This document shows, one piece after another, positions 44,222 to 52,773 of a DNA stretch of 64,000 nt. Made by a program: the position numbers and the translations under genes. A model generated the notes under the pieces. That model did not search any database, had not been told where the DNA came from, and worked only from the letters and a program-made list of their open reading frames with translations. This stretch comes from Curtobacterium sp. VKM Ac-1395 (GTDB lineage Bacteria > Actinomycetota > Actinomycetes > Actinomycetales > Microbacteriaceae): positions 124,001-188,000 of the forward strand of contig NZ_JADKRX010000001.1 in the NCBI RefSeq assembly GCF_015350975.1, given 5' to 3'. Within the stretch, counting starts at the first letter, position 1, and the number at the start of each line of letters is the position of its first letter.

Positions 44222-45097
44222 TCAGTCGTCGAGGGTCGCGTCGATCCCGCGGCGTCCGACGGTCCGGAACGCGCGGTCGTCACTGGTCCACAGGGCCGAG
44301 GCGATGGACACGGCCCAGCCCCGCGCCCTGGTCCAGGTCGCGTCGTCGGCCGCCACCTGTGCGCGGAACGTGCGCCGGCCCTCCCGGTCGAAGCTCAGCC
44401 AGGCCGTGGCCAGGTCGACGGCGGGGTCCCCGGCGGTCACGTCCCCGAAGTCGACGACCGCCGACAGGCGGTCGCCGCCAGCAGCGCGCTCCACGAGCAC
44501 GTTGAACGGGTGCAGGTCGCCGTGCACCCAGACGGGAGGCCCGGTGTGCGTCGGCACCGCCGCTGCGGTCCGCCAGACCGCGGCCAGTTCGCGGGCACGG
44601 GGCACGTCCGCGGTCGCCAGCCGCTCGAGCACCGCGTCGCTCCGGGTGGCGAGCGGGACCGCGCGGAACGGGTTCACCGGGGCGTCCGACGGCGCGGGCA
44701 CGTGGAGCAGCCCGACGAAGGCGGCGAGCGCTGCGGCCACACCGGGTCCGGCTGCCCGCTCGCCGACCACCTCGCCGGGCAGCCAGCGGACGACGCTCCA
44801 CGACCACGGGTAGCCGAGTGCGGGGCGGCCCAGGCGGATCGGCGCCGGCACCGGGACGACGGGCGCGACGCGGCGGGCGATCTCCGGCAGCCACCGCTGC
44901 TCGTGCTCGATGAGCCGTGCGGCGGCCGTCCGCCGGGGGAGTCGGACCGCCAGGTCGTCGCCGAGCCGGGCGACCACGTTGTCCCAGCCGTTCGCGACGA
45001 TGCGCAGCCGGCGGTCGGCCAGGTCCGGGTGCTGGTCGGCCAGCAGGGCCCGGACGAGCGGCACGTCGACGTCGACCTCGGCGGCGGGGGTGGGCAT
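44222..45097 (-). CDS. Aminoglycoside phosphotransferase-family protein
   Basis: A 291-residue APH-fold protein. VWVHGDLHPFNVLV holds the catalytic Asp and Asn, and VVDFGDVTAGDPAVDLA the metal-binding Asp. The N-terminal lobe has NGWDNVVARLGDDLAVRLPR. Many actinobacterial members phosphorylate small molecules other than antibiotics, so resistance cannot be claimed. TAGCCT (45104-45109) lies 6 bases before the ATG. Confidence 0.85.
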   Translation of the reverse strand: MPTPAAEVDVDVPLVRALLADQHPDLADRRLRIVANGWDNVVARLGDDLAVRLPRRTAAARLIEHEQRWLPEIARRVAPVVPVPAPIRLGRPALGYPWSWSVVRWLPGEVVGERAAGPGVAAALAAFVGLLHVPAPSDAPVNPFRAVPLATRSDAVLERLATADVPRARELAAVWRTAAAVPTHTGPPVWVHGDLHPFNVLVERAAGGDRLSAVVDFGDVTAGDPAVDLATAWLSFDREGRRTFRAQVAADDATWTRARGWAVSIASALWTSDDRAFRTVGRRGIDATLDD

Positions 45098-45182
45098 CGC
45101 GACAGGCTAGCGGGCGTCGTTTCCCCGCGAACGGGGGAGTTCAGCGTGGATCGGACTCTTGGTAGCTTCACAGTGTCGGACG

Positions 45183-45210
45183 ACGTGGGTGTCCCTGGGG
45201 GGACCCACGT
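45183..45210. terminator. Stem-loop after the TetR gene
   Basis: ACGTGGGT (45183-45190) pairs perfectly with ACCCACGT (45203-45210), with two further C-G pairs and a 6-base loop. It lies 23 bases after the stop of the minus-strand tetR gene. Confidence 0.5.
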
Positions 45211-45232
45211 ACCGCAACGGCCGGTCGTGGTC

Positions 45233-45892
45233 TCAGGGGGCCACGGTCGGTGCGATGATCCCGACGAGCCGGGGGATCTCCGGGCGGACGCGGTCCGTGA
45301 CGATGGCCGCGAGCAGCACCGTCCAGAGCTCGCGGAGCCGCTCGAACAGGTCGCGGCGGCCGGCGAGCACGTCCGAGACCGTCTGCACGCCCGTGTACGC
45401 GGGGATGACCACGCGCCCGAGCAGCTCCGGGTCCCAGGTGTCCTGCACCTGCCCGTCGGCGATGCCCGCGCGCACCAGGTCCGCCGTGACGGACATCCAG
45501 TCGGTGTACGGCGCCGCACGGGCGACGTCGGTGGTGGCGGCCTCGGTCGAGAGCCGGATGCCCGCGCTCACCATCACCTCGGACACCATCTGCGTCGCGA
45601 GGCCCTGGGACATCCACATCAGCGTCTCGAGGGGCGACGACGCCTTCGCGAACGCGGCCTCGCCGTACCGCCGGGAGATCGCGTGCTGCTCGGCGATGAC
45701 GGCCCCGGCCAGGTCGGCCTTCGACGTGAAGTGGAAGTACAGCGCGCCCTTGGTGACACCGGCCCGTTCGGCGACGGCGTCCATCGAGGTGCCGACGTAG
45801 CCGCGGTGGTCGAACTCGCGGGCGGCACCGGCGACGATCGCGTCCCGGGTGTCCCCCGCCCGCTGCTGCCGTGACCGGCCGTCCTGCGCCAT
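45233..45892 (-). CDS. TetR regulator of the gamma-butyrolactone-receptor type (ScbR/ArpA-like)
   Basis: A 219-residue regulator. The HTH contains FDHRGYVGTSMDAVAERAGVT followed by KGALYFHFTSKADLAGAVI, and the ligand domain has SAGIRLSTEA, AAPYTDWMSV, AYTGVQTVSDVLAGRRDL and LRELWTVLL. These are the landmarks of the ArpA/ScbR family, which binds gamma-butyrolactone signals in Streptomyces. No butyrolactone synthase gene is present in the window. TACGCT (45899-45904) lies 6 bases before the ATG at 45892; the frame upstream is open but unlikely to be coding. Divergent from a small membrane protein, its probable target. Confidence 0.85.
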   Translation of the reverse strand: MAQDGRSRQQRAGDTRDAIVAGAAREFDHRGYVGTSMDAVAERAGVTKGALYFHFTSKADLAGAVIAEQHAISRRYGEAAFAKASSPLETLMWMSQGLATQMVSEVMVSAGIRLSTEAATTDVARAAPYTDWMSVTADLVRAGIADGQVQDTWDPELLGRVVIPAYTGVQTVSDVLAGRRDLFERLRELWTVLLAAIVTDRVRPEIPRLVGIIAPTVAP

Positions 45893-45898
45893 GCACCC

Positions 45899-45983
45899 AG
45901 CGTACCGAGGGCCACCGGGACGCCCGTACGGCGACACCTGTCGGACTCGTTCCGGGGAACCGTCAGGACGCGTGCCCTACGGT
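45899..45983. promoter_or_regulatory. Divergent leaderless promoters between tetR and a membrane protein gene
   Basis: TACGCT (45899-45904, minus) and TACGGT (45978-45983, plus) each lie 6-7 bases before a start ATG in a 98-base spacer. I looked for an ARE-like AT-rich palindrome and did not find a convincing one. Confidence 0.5.
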
Positions 45984-45990
45984 TCCGGGC

Positions 45991-46422
45991 ATGGACGGAT
46001 GGCGGAACCCCGCGCGCTGGGCCCGGACGGGGCGGTGGGTGCTCGTGCCGACCGCCGTCCTCGACTGGTTCTCGCTCGTGCCGCAGGGCGTGTTCGTGGT
46101 GGCGTTCCTCGTCGCGGTCGCCGGGCTCGTCGGCATCGCCGCTGCGCTCGTCGTGCGCATGCTCCGCGGCAGCCTCGGGGCGATGGCGGCGCTCGGGGTG
46201 GTGATGCTCCTCGGTGGGCTCGTCGTGCTGGCGCTCGACCCGTTCCCCGGGACCTTCCCGCTCATCGACCCGTGGTGGCCCGACGCCCTCACGCAGCCGC
46301 AGCACGTGGGCAGCGCGTACTGGCGGCTCGCCGGACTCGGCATCGAGCTGTGCGGGTTCGGGCTGCTGGCGACGCTGCTCGTCGTCGCGCTGACCCGTCC
46401 CACCCGGTCGTCGTCGCGCTGA
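45991..46422 (+). CDS. Small four-helix membrane protein, unknown function
   Basis: A 143-residue protein with four predicted helices, beginning at LVPTAVLDWFSLVPQGVF and ending at LLATLLVVALTR; the loop between helices 3 and 4 has DPFPGTFPLIDPWWPD. I do not recognise the family. Translation is likely leaderless (TACGGT 7 bases before the ATG). It is divergent from the butyrolactone-receptor-like regulator. Confidence 0.7.
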   Translation: MDGWRNPARWARTGRWVLVPTAVLDWFSLVPQGVFVVAFLVAVAGLVGIAAALVVRMLRGSLGAMAALGVVMLLGGLVVLALDPFPGTFPLIDPWWPDALTQPQHVGSAYWRLAGLGIELCGFGLLATLLVVALTRPTRSSSR

Positions 46423-46459
46423 CGCGTGCTCGTCCCCGTCGCGCCGACGCCGGCTGGTG

Positions 46460-47617
46460 TCAGCGGCGGGTGAGGACCGCGACGGTGACGTCCGCGCCGG
46501 CCATCGACAGCAGCGCGCGGACACGGTCGCCGAAGGCCGCACCGTCCGGCTCCGTCGCCGCCAGGGCCACCACGGCGTCGACGTCCGGCATCCCCGTCAG
46601 GCCGAACAGTCCCTCGGAGAACACCACGAGCCGGTCGCCCGGGTCGAGCACCAGGGTGCCCGTCGCGCGTCGCTCCGTCGGCGCGTGCAGGCCGAGCGGC
46701 AGGTCGAGGGACCGCAGCACGTCGTGACCGCCGTCGGCGTGCAGGTGCACGGCGAGACCGTGCCCGGCGTCCACGTGCTCGACGCGCCCCGACGTCGGGT
46801 CGAGCCGCGCGTGGAAGAGCGAGACGACGGCCCCCGCAGCGTCCAGGTCGGCGGCGATCTGCGCCTCCAGACCGGGGCCCCCGTCCTGGATCGACCGGTC
46901 AGCGCGCGCGACGAGCGCCCCACGGACGTTCGCGGCCAGCAGGCCGGCGGCACGACCGACGGCGGAGACGGACCCGATCGTCAGGTGGAGTGCGCCGTCG
47001 TCGGCGACGCGCCAGTCGGCGACGTCGCCGCCGTCCTCGGTGCGGGCGGTGACGACGTCGAGGTCGTAGCCGGGCACGGACACGGGCTCGGGGACGAGGC
47101 CGTCGAGGGTCTTGCGGACCCGGTCGAGGTCGATGGCCTGCCCCAGCTCGCGCTCGGCCCACCTGGCCAGGTCCTGCAGCAGCGCGAGGTCCTCGGCGGA
47201 CAGCTCCCGCGGCCGCGGGTCCATGATGCAGAGCGTGCCGACCGGGGTGCCGTCGGGCATGGTCAGCGGCGCACCGGCGTAGAAGCGGATGCCCGGCTCA
47301 CCCGTGACCGCGGGCAGGGAGCTGAAGCGCGGGTCGAGGGTCGCGTCCGGCACGACCACCGGCTCGCCCTGCATCACCGTCGTCGAGCAGAAGACCATGC
47401 TCGCGGGCACGCTGCCGCCCTGCTCCCAGCCCTGCGTCGACTGCGCCGTCACCAGGTCGTGGTGGACCAGGTTGAGGAAGCTCAACGGCACGCCGAAGGC
47501 CTGCTGGGTCATGCGGGTGATGCGGTCGAACCGCTCCTCCGGGCCGCTGCCGAGGACCGCGAGGGACTCGACGACGGCGTCCCGGTGGTCGGCGCCCTGA
47601 TCCGTGGTGGTGGTCAC
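46460..47617 (-). CDS. GAF-domain protein with degenerate SpoIIE phosphatase-like domain
   Basis: A 385-residue protein. The GAF domain (about 20-155) includes FCSTTVMQGEPVVVPDA and FYAGAPLTMPDGTPVGTLC, a sensor type common in two-component and anti-sigma systems. The C-terminal half resembles SpoIIE/PP2C phosphatases. The first Asp site may survive in EDGGDVADW, but the second, normally DVSGHG, reads IGSVSAVGRAAGLL with the Asp lost. The last Asp (ADVTVAVL) is kept. Catalysis is doubtful; it may be a pseudophosphatase. The GTG start at 47617 overlaps the ThuA stop. Confidence 0.8.
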   Translation of the reverse strand: MTTTTDQGADHRDAVVESLAVLGSGPEERFDRITRMTQQAFGVPLSFLNLVHHDLVTAQSTQGWEQGGSVPASMVFCSTTVMQGEPVVVPDATLDPRFSSLPAVTGEPGIRFYAGAPLTMPDGTPVGTLCIMDPRPRELSAEDLALLQDLARWAERELGQAIDLDRVRKTLDGLVPEPVSVPGYDLDVVTARTEDGGDVADWRVADDGALHLTIGSVSAVGRAAGLLAANVRGALVARADRSIQDGGPGLEAQIAADLDAAGAVVSLFHARLDPTSGRVEHVDAGHGLAVHLHADGGHDVLRSLDLPLGLHAPTERRATGTLVLDPGDRLVVFSEGLFGLTGMPDVDAVVALAATEPDGAAFGDRVRALLSMAGADVTVAVLTRR

Positions 47618-48366
47618 CCGTCCTGTCTACCCGCACCGCCGCTCAGGAACCAGTCCCGCGGGTGGGGGTCGGCGGTCAGGTCGCGGCGTTCCGTGGTCGG
47701 GGTCGCCCAGCCCGCCGCGTTCGCCAGGACCCGCTGGATGTCCGGGTGGTGGTACACGGGGTACTCCTGGTCGCCGGGCGAGAAGTAGAACACGCGCCCG
47801 CGGCCGCGGCGGTAGGCGACGCCCGAGCGGAACACCTCGCCGCCGGCGAAGGTCGACAGGAAGACCTCCTCGTCCGGGCGGGGGATGTCGAAGTACTCGC
47901 CGTACATCTCCTGGCGGTCGATGACGATCGGGTGCGGCACGCCCTCGGCGATCGGGTGCTCGGGCGCGGTCGTCCAGACGAGCTCGCGCTCCCCGTCGTT
48001 GCGCCACTTCAGGGAGCAGGTCGTGCCCATCAGGCGGGTGAACGGCTTGGAGTAGTGCCCGGAGTGCAGCACCACGAGGCCCATGCCGGCGTGCACGGCC
48101 CGCACGACGCGGTCGACGACCTCGTCCGCGACCTGGTCGTGGGCGACGTGGCCCCACCAGAACAGGACGTCCGTCGACGCCAGACGCTCTGCGCTCAGGC
48201 CGTGCTCGGGCTCCTGCAGCGTGGCCGTCGAGACGTCGGCCTCGGGGTGGTGTGCGCGCAGGGCGTCCGCGACGACGGTGTGGATGCCGTCGGGGTAGTG
48301 GCCGAGGACGGTGGCGTCGCCGCGGCTCTCGTGCACGTTCTCGTTCCAGACGACGATGTTCGTCAT
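47614..48366 (-). CDS. ThuA-domain protein
   Basis: A 250-residue protein of the ThuA/glutamine amidotransferase-like fold. VVWNENVHESRGD and FWWGHVAHDQV, then MGLVVLHSGHYSKPFTRLMGT, are typical. ThuA works with the Gfo/Idh protein ThuB in trehalose and maltitol use through 3-keto sugars in rhizobia. Here the Gfo/Idh gene directly precedes it with an ATGA overlap, so the same partnership is likely, though the sugar is unknown. Confidence 0.87.
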   Translation of the reverse strand: MTNIVVWNENVHESRGDATVLGHYPDGIHTVVADALRAHHPEADVSTATLQEPEHGLSAERLASTDVLFWWGHVAHDQVADEVVDRVVRAVHAGMGLVVLHSGHYSKPFTRLMGTTCSLKWRNDGERELVWTTAPEHPIAEGVPHPIVIDRQEMYGEYFDIPRPDEEVFLSTFAGGEVFRSGVAYRRGRGRVFYFSPGDQEYPVYHHPDIQRVLANAAGWATPTTERRDLTADPHPRDWFLSGGAGRQDG

Positions 48367-49487
48367 GCCGGTACCTCCATCTCGTGTCCGGCAGCCGCTG
48401 ACGCGTAGATCGCGTCGACGACACGGCTCCGGTGCAGTGCGAACTCCCCGTGGTGGCCGTCGTGCAGGCCGCTGCGGATGGTCGCGATGAACTCCTCGAT
48501 GACCCGCTGGTGGTGCCCGGACGGCACCTGCACGGCGGGGCGGGTGACCGTCGGGACGCCCTGCTCGTCGGAGTACAGCGTCACCGTGCCCTCGGTCGCG
48601 TAGTCGCGGACGAACAGCCGCGCGCCACCGGTCGACCCGAGGAGCTCCACCTCGATGTCCTCGGCGTCCTTCGAGTACGACGCCCAGCTCGCCTGCAGCA
48701 GCAGACTCGCGCCGGTGTCGAAGCGGAGCAGTGCGCTGGCGAAGTCCTCGACGTCGAAGGGGCGGTCGGTCGTGGCGGACACCGGCGTGTGCTCGCTGCC
48801 GCCACGACCGGCGCGGCCGAGCTCGTTGTACGTGACCGCGCTCGCCGTCACGACCCGGGGCTCGCCCATCAGGTGCAGCGCGATGTCCAGCACGTGGGAG
48901 CCGAGGTCGATGAGCGGACCACCACCGGCCGTCTCCTTGTTCGCGAACCAGCTGCGGATGCCGGGGATGCCCGCACGCCGGAGCCAGCTGGCCCGGGCGT
49001 GGTAGACGTCGCCCAGCGGGTTCTCGCCGCCGTCGTTGTGCAGGTGGGCCGCGAGGAACTGCACGTCCGCACGGCGCCGGTGGTTGTAGGCCACCTCGAG
49101 CACGCGGTCGTTCCGCAGCGCGGCGTCGACCATCTCCTGCGCCTGGTCGCCGGTCGTCGCGAGGGGCTTCTCGCAGAAGACGTGCTTGCCGGACTCGAGC
49201 GCCGCGACCGCGATCGGGTGGTGCAGGGCGTTCGGGACGCCGATCGACACGACGTCGAGGTCGTCCCGCGCGACGAGGTCCTGCCAGTCCTCGTACGTGT
49301 TCGGCACGTGCCGGGTCTCGGCGAGTTCGGCCAGCCGCGCGGTCTCCTGCCCCGCGAGCGCCACCACCTCGACCCCCGGGAGTGCCGTGTAGGCATCGAG
49401 GTGCGTGGTCCCGGCGAACCCGAGACCCACCACCCCGACGCGGAGCGTGCGTGCTGCGTCCGTGGTCGTGTTGGTCGTCATCGACAT
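48363..49487 (-). CDS. Gfo/Idh/MocA-family oxidoreductase (ThuB-like context)
   Basis: A 374-residue NAD(P)-dependent sugar dehydrogenase: LRVGVVGLGFAGTTHLDAY at the N-terminus, EKPLA near residue 100, and GGGPLIDLGSHVLDIALHLM in the C-terminal domain with the catalytic His. First gene of the operon with thuA-like and GAF genes. Its ATG at 49487 follows TAGCGT (49495-49500) at 7 bases, so a leaderless message is likely; a second ATG two codons later (49481) is an alternative. Confidence 0.9.
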   Translation of the reverse strand: MSMTTNTTTDAARTLRVGVVGLGFAGTTHLDAYTALPGVEVVALAGQETARLAELAETRHVPNTYEDWQDLVARDDLDVVSIGVPNALHHPIAVAALESGKHVFCEKPLATTGDQAQEMVDAALRNDRVLEVAYNHRRRADVQFLAAHLHNDGGENPLGDVYHARASWLRRAGIPGIRSWFANKETAGGGPLIDLGSHVLDIALHLMGEPRVVTASAVTYNELGRAGRGGSEHTPVSATTDRPFDVEDFASALLRFDTGASLLLQASWASYSKDAEDIEVELLGSTGGARLFVRDYATEGTVTLYSDEQGVPTVTRPAVQVPSGHHQRVIEEFIATIRSGLHDGHHGEFALHRSRVVDAIYASAAAGHEMEVPA

Positions 49488-49557
49488 GCCGACGACGCTA
49501 CCCGAGGCCGGGTCGAATCGTTCCGATCCGCGCGGGGGGTCGTTCCTCGCGCGGCCC

Positions 49558-49629
49558 GCTCGCGCTGCTCGCGCTGCTCGCGCTGCTCGCGGTGCTCGCG
49601 CTGCTCGCGGTGCTCGCGCTGCTCGCTGA
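49558..49629. repeat. Eight tandem 9-bp repeats
   Basis: The unit GCTCGCGCT (or GCTCGCGGT) is repeated head to tail seven times with an eighth partial match (GCTCGCTGA) in the spacer between the divergent Gfo/Idh and DUF3817 genes. Copy number may vary by slippage. Confidence 0.8.
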
Positions 49630-49687
49630 GATCGCACTTCGTGTCGCCTCCGGTCTCCGGGAGCCGACACCGAGTGCGATCTCAGCG
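49624..49687. repeat. 64-base intergenic hairpin
   Basis: CGCTGAGATCGCACT (49624-49638) is perfectly complementary to 49673-49687. Inside, GTGTCG (49641-49646) pairs with CGACAC (49665-49670), and a CCGG/CCGG stem with a TCT loop closes the structure. It adjoins the tandem repeats and lies 35 bases before the DUF3817 gene. A terminator is not expected between divergent genes, so it may be a mobile palindrome or an RNA element. Confidence 0.75.
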
Positions 49688-49721
49688 GTGGTTCCCAAGA
49701 CCCGTCCGGGACGATGGAGGC

Positions 49722-50180
49722 ATGACGCCTCGCTCCCTGTTCCGTGTCCTCGCGGTCGCCGAACTCGTGACCTGGACGATGCTCCTCGTGGGCATGGTGC
49801 TGAAGTACGGCGCCGGGCTGGGTGACCTGCCGGTGCGCATCGGCGGGAGCGTGCACGGCTTCGTGTTCCTCGCCTACCTCGTCGTGACGACGGTCGTCGC
49901 GGTGAACCAGCGGTGGTCGGTCGGCGCGACGCTGCTCGGGTGGGCCAGCGCGATCGTGCCGTACACGACGCTGCCGTTCGAGGTCGGCGTCGCCCGCCGC
50001 GGCATGCTCGACGGGCCGTGGCGTCGGTCGGCGTCCGACGGTCGGCGCCCCGGCCCCCTCGACCGCCTGCTCTTCCTGGTGGTCGCTCACCCGTTCGTGG
50101 CCGCGCTGGTCGGGGTGGTCCTGGTGGCCCTCGTCTTCGTGGTGCTGCTGACGATCGGCCCGCCGGTCCCGTCCCGCTGA
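49722..50180 (+). CDS. DUF3817-family membrane protein
   Basis: A 152-residue protein with four helices. RSLFRVLAVAELVTWTMLLV, the GSVHGFVFLAYLV segment and the LPFEVGVARR loop match DUF3817, a family of small actinobacterial membrane proteins without known function. GGAGG (49716-49720) lies right before the ATG, slightly close. The upstream spacer carries the tandem repeat and hairpin. Confidence 0.8.
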   Translation: MTPRSLFRVLAVAELVTWTMLLVGMVLKYGAGLGDLPVRIGGSVHGFVFLAYLVVTTVVAVNQRWSVGATLLGWASAIVPYTTLPFEVGVARRGMLDGPWRRSASDGRRPGPLDRLLFLVVAHPFVAALVGVVLVALVFVVLLTIGPPVPSR

Positions 50181-50206
50181 CCCGCGCCCGCGCCGGCCAC
50201 GCCTGT

Positions 50207-50236
50207 GCCGGTCGCGCCCGCGCCGGTCGCGCCCGC
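50207..50236. repeat. Two tandem 15-bp repeats
   Basis: GCCGGTCGCGCCCGC occurs twice without a gap, with related partial copies on both sides, in the 240-base space between DUF3817 and icd stops. No gene is seen in this space; the only other feature is the hairpin at 50364. Confidence 0.6.
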
Positions 50237-50363
50237 GCCGCCGCGACCGGTCGCAACACCCCGCTCACGTCTGCCGAGCGGCCAGGGGACGCCGCTCAGG
50301 AGTCCCCGGGACGACGATTGGTGACCACTCGGCGGGCTCCGGTGCCGGACGGGCGGGCAGACG

Positions 50364-50403
50364 GACAGGAGGCCCGGTGCCAGCTGGCACCGGGCCTCCT
50401 GTC
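50364..50403. terminator. Perfect 40-bp palindrome at a convergent junction, family copy 3
   Basis: 50364-50383 is exactly complementary to 50384-50403, starting with GACAGGAGGCCCGG. It lies 17 bases from the icd stop and faces the DUF3817 gene. It shares the GGACAGGAGGC flank with the copies at 25293 and 31116. Confidence 0.8.
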
Positions 50404-50420
50404 GGTGGGCCTGGTCGCGT

Positions 50421-52631
50421 CTAGAGCGCGGCGAGCACCGCGTTCAGCGTCGTGGACGGACGCATGATCGCGCTCGTCTTGGCGTCGTCCGGGTGGTAGT
50501 AGCCGCCGATGTCGGCCGGGGAGCCCTGCACCGCGACGAGCTCGTCGACGATGGTCTGCTCCTGGGCGTCGAGCTGCCGGGCGATCTCCGCGAACGCCGC
50601 CGCCAGCTCGGTGTCCTCGGTCTGCGCGGCGAGTTCCTCGGCCCAGTACTTCGCCAGGAAGAAGTGGCTGCCGCGGTTGTCGATCGAGCCGAGCTTGCGG
50701 CCCGGGGACTTGTCCTGCTCGAGGAAGGTCCCGGTGGCACGGTCGAGGGTCGCGCCGAGGATCTTCGCGCGCTGGTTGCCCGTGACGCCCGCGAGGTGCT
50801 CGAGGCTGACGGCGAGCGCCAGGAACTCCCCGAGGCTGTCCCAGCGCAGGTAGTTCTGCTGCACGAGCTGCTGGACGTGCTTCGGTGCGGAACCACCGGC
50901 ACCCGTCTCGAACAGCCCGCCGCCGCCGAGCAGCGGCACGACCGAGAGCATCTTGGCCGAGGTGCCGAGCTCCATGATCGGGAACAGGTCAGTGAGGTAG
51001 TCGCGGAGCACGTTGCCGGTGACGGAGATGGTGTCCTCGCCGCGGCGGATGCGCTCGAGCGAGAGGCGCATGGCGTCGACGGGGGAGAGCACCCGGATGT
51101 CGAGGCCGTCGGTGTCGTGCTCGCCGAGGTAGCGGTGCACGAGCTCGATGAGGGCGGCGTCGTGCGAGCGGCTGTCGTCGAGCCAGAACACGGCCGGGGT
51201 CTCCGAGGCACGGGCACGCGTGACGGCGAGCTTGACCCAGTCGCGGATGGCGACGTCCTTGGTCTGGCACGCACGCCAGATGTCGCCCTGGGCGACCTGG
51301 TGCTCGATGACGACGTCACCGGCGGCGTTCGTCACGCGGACCGTGCCGTCACCGGGGACCTCGAAGGTCTTGTCGTGGGAGCCGTACTCCTCGGCCTTCT
51401 GCGCCATGAGGCCGACGTTCGGCACCGAGCCCATGGTGGACGGGTCGAAGGCGCCGTTGGCCCGGCAGTCCTCGATCACGGTCTGGTAGATGCCGGCGTA
51501 GCTGGAGTCCGGGATCACGGCGAGGGTGTCGTGCTCGTCGCCGTCCGGGCCCCACATGTGGCCGGAGGTGCGGATCATCGCGGGCATCGAGGCGTCCACG
51601 ATGACGTCGCTCGGGACGTGCAGGTTCGTGATGCCCTTGTCCGAGTCGACCATCGCGAGCTCGGGGCCGGCGGCGATGCCGTCCGTGAAGGCCTGCTTGA
51701 TCTCCGCGCCGTTCGGCAGGGCGTCGAGCCCGGTGAGGATCGAGTTGAGGCCGTCGTTCGGGGTGAGCCCGGCGGCGGCGAGGTCGGCGCCGTAGCGGTC
51801 GAAGACGTCCGGGAAGAAGGCGCGGATGACGTGGCCGAAGATGATCGGGTCCGAGATCTTCATCATCGTGGCCTTGAGGTGCACCGAGAACAGGATGCCC
51901 TCGTCCGCGGCGCGCTGGATCTGCGCGCGGAGGAACTGCTCGAGCGGCCCGACGTGCAGGACGGTGCCGTCGATGACCTCGCCGGAGAGCACGGGGATCG
52001 ACTGCTTGAGGACCTGCTCGGTGCCGTCCGACCCGACGAAGGTGATCGTCAGGGTGTCGTCGGCGGGCGCGACCCACGTCTTCTCGTTGGCGCGGAAGTC
52101 GTCGACCCCCATCGTCACGACGTTCGTCTTCGAGTGGGCGTTCCACGCACCCATGCGGTGCGGGTGCTTGCGGGCGTAGTTCTTCACGGACAGGGGTGCG
52201 CGTCGGTCGGAGTTGCCTTCGCGCAGGACCGGGTTGACGGCGCTGCCCTTGACGGTGTCGTACTTGGCGCGGACGTCGCGCTCAGCGTCGGTGCTGGGCT
52301 CGTCCGGGTAGTCGGGCAGGTCGTAGCCCTGGGACTGCAGCTCGGTGATCGCGACCTTGAGCTGGGGGATCGACGCCGAGATGTTCGGCAGCTTGATGAT
52401 GTTGGCCTCTGGCGTCTTGGCGAGGTCGCCCAGCTCGGCGAGGGCGTCGTCCATCCGCTGCTCAGCACTGAGCCGCTCGGGGAACAGCGCGATGATCCGG
52501 CCGGAGAGGGAGATGTCCCGCGTCTCGACGTCCACACCGGCGGTGCCGGCGAACGCCTTGATGACGGGGAGGAAGGAGTGGGTGGCGAGGAACGGCGCCT
52601 CGTCCGTGAGGGTGTAGATGATCTTGGCCAT
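50421..52631 (-). CDS. icd: NADP-dependent isocitrate dehydrogenase, monomeric type
   Basis: A 736-residue monomeric isocitrate dehydrogenase, the large form typical of actinobacteria such as Corynebacterium. It oxidises isocitrate to 2-oxoglutarate with NADP+ in the TCA cycle. Landmarks are [20 protein letters not shown] at the start, [34 protein letters not shown] and [12 protein letters not shown]. The frame is open to 53708 but the ATG at 52631 gives the standard N-terminus, with AAGGGAG 11 bases upstream. A palindrome at 52690-52707 lies in its promoter. Confidence 0.97.
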   Translation of the reverse strand: MAKIIYTLTDEAPFLATHSFLPVIKAFAGTAGVDVETRDISLSGRIIALFPERLSAEQRMDDALAELGDLAKTPEANIIKLPNISASIPQLKVAITELQSQGYDLPDYPDEPSTDAERDVRAKYDTVKGSAVNPVLREGNSDRRAPLSVKNYARKHPHRMGAWNAHSKTNVVTMGVDDFRANEKTWVAPADDTLTITFVGSDGTEQVLKQSIPVLSGEVIDGTVLHVGPLEQFLRAQIQRAADEGILFSVHLKATMMKISDPIIFGHVIRAFFPDVFDRYGADLAAAGLTPNDGLNSILTGLDALPNGAEIKQAFTDGIAAGPELAMVDSDKGITNLHVPSDVIVDASMPAMIRTSGHMWGPDGDEHDTLAVIPDSSYAGIYQTVIEDCRANGAFDPSTMGSVPNVGLMAQKAEEYGSHDKTFEVPGDGTVRVTNAAGDVVIEHQVAQGDIWRACQTKDVAIRDWVKLAVTRARASETPAVFWLDDSRSHDAALIELVHRYLGEHDTDGLDIRVLSPVDAMRLSLERIRRGEDTISVTGNVLRDYLTDLFPIMELGTSAKMLSVVPLLGGGGLFETGAGGSAPKHVQQLVQQNYLRWDSLGEFLALAVSLEHLAGVTGNQRAKILGATLDRATGTFLEQDKSPGRKLGSIDNRGSHFFLAKYWAEELAAQTEDTELAAAFAEIARQLDAQEQTIVDELVAVQGSPADIGGYYHPDDAKTSAIMRPSTTLNAVLAAL

Positions 52632-52689
52632 GCTGGCGGGTACTCCCTTGTTCGCGCGTCGGTGGCTCCACGCTACTCGCGGTGAGCAG

Positions 52690-52707
52690 TATCTCGACAT
52701 CAAGATA
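52690..52707. promoter_or_regulatory. 18-bp dyad in the icd/antiporter spacer
   Basis: TATCTCGACATCAAGATA reads TATCT-nGA-nn-TCn-AGATA on both strands and is strikingly AT-rich for this genome. It is 59 bases before icd and 66 before the antiporter gene. Spacing and symmetry suit a dimeric MarR-type or similar repressor; the regulator is not known from the sequence. Confidence 0.6.
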
Positions 52708-52773
52708 CATGGGCTGTGGAGGAGGCCTCCGAGACGCCGACCTGTGGAGGCCGATCGGTGCCACCCTGGGCAC

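Noticed and set aside
44222..45097. Aminoglycoside resistance gene
   Set aside because: The APH fold is used by many kinases of small metabolites, and nothing in the sequence or context indicates an antibiotic substrate.
49558..49629. CRISPR-like array
   Set aside because: The units are 9 bases, head to tail with no spacers and no cas gene nearby.
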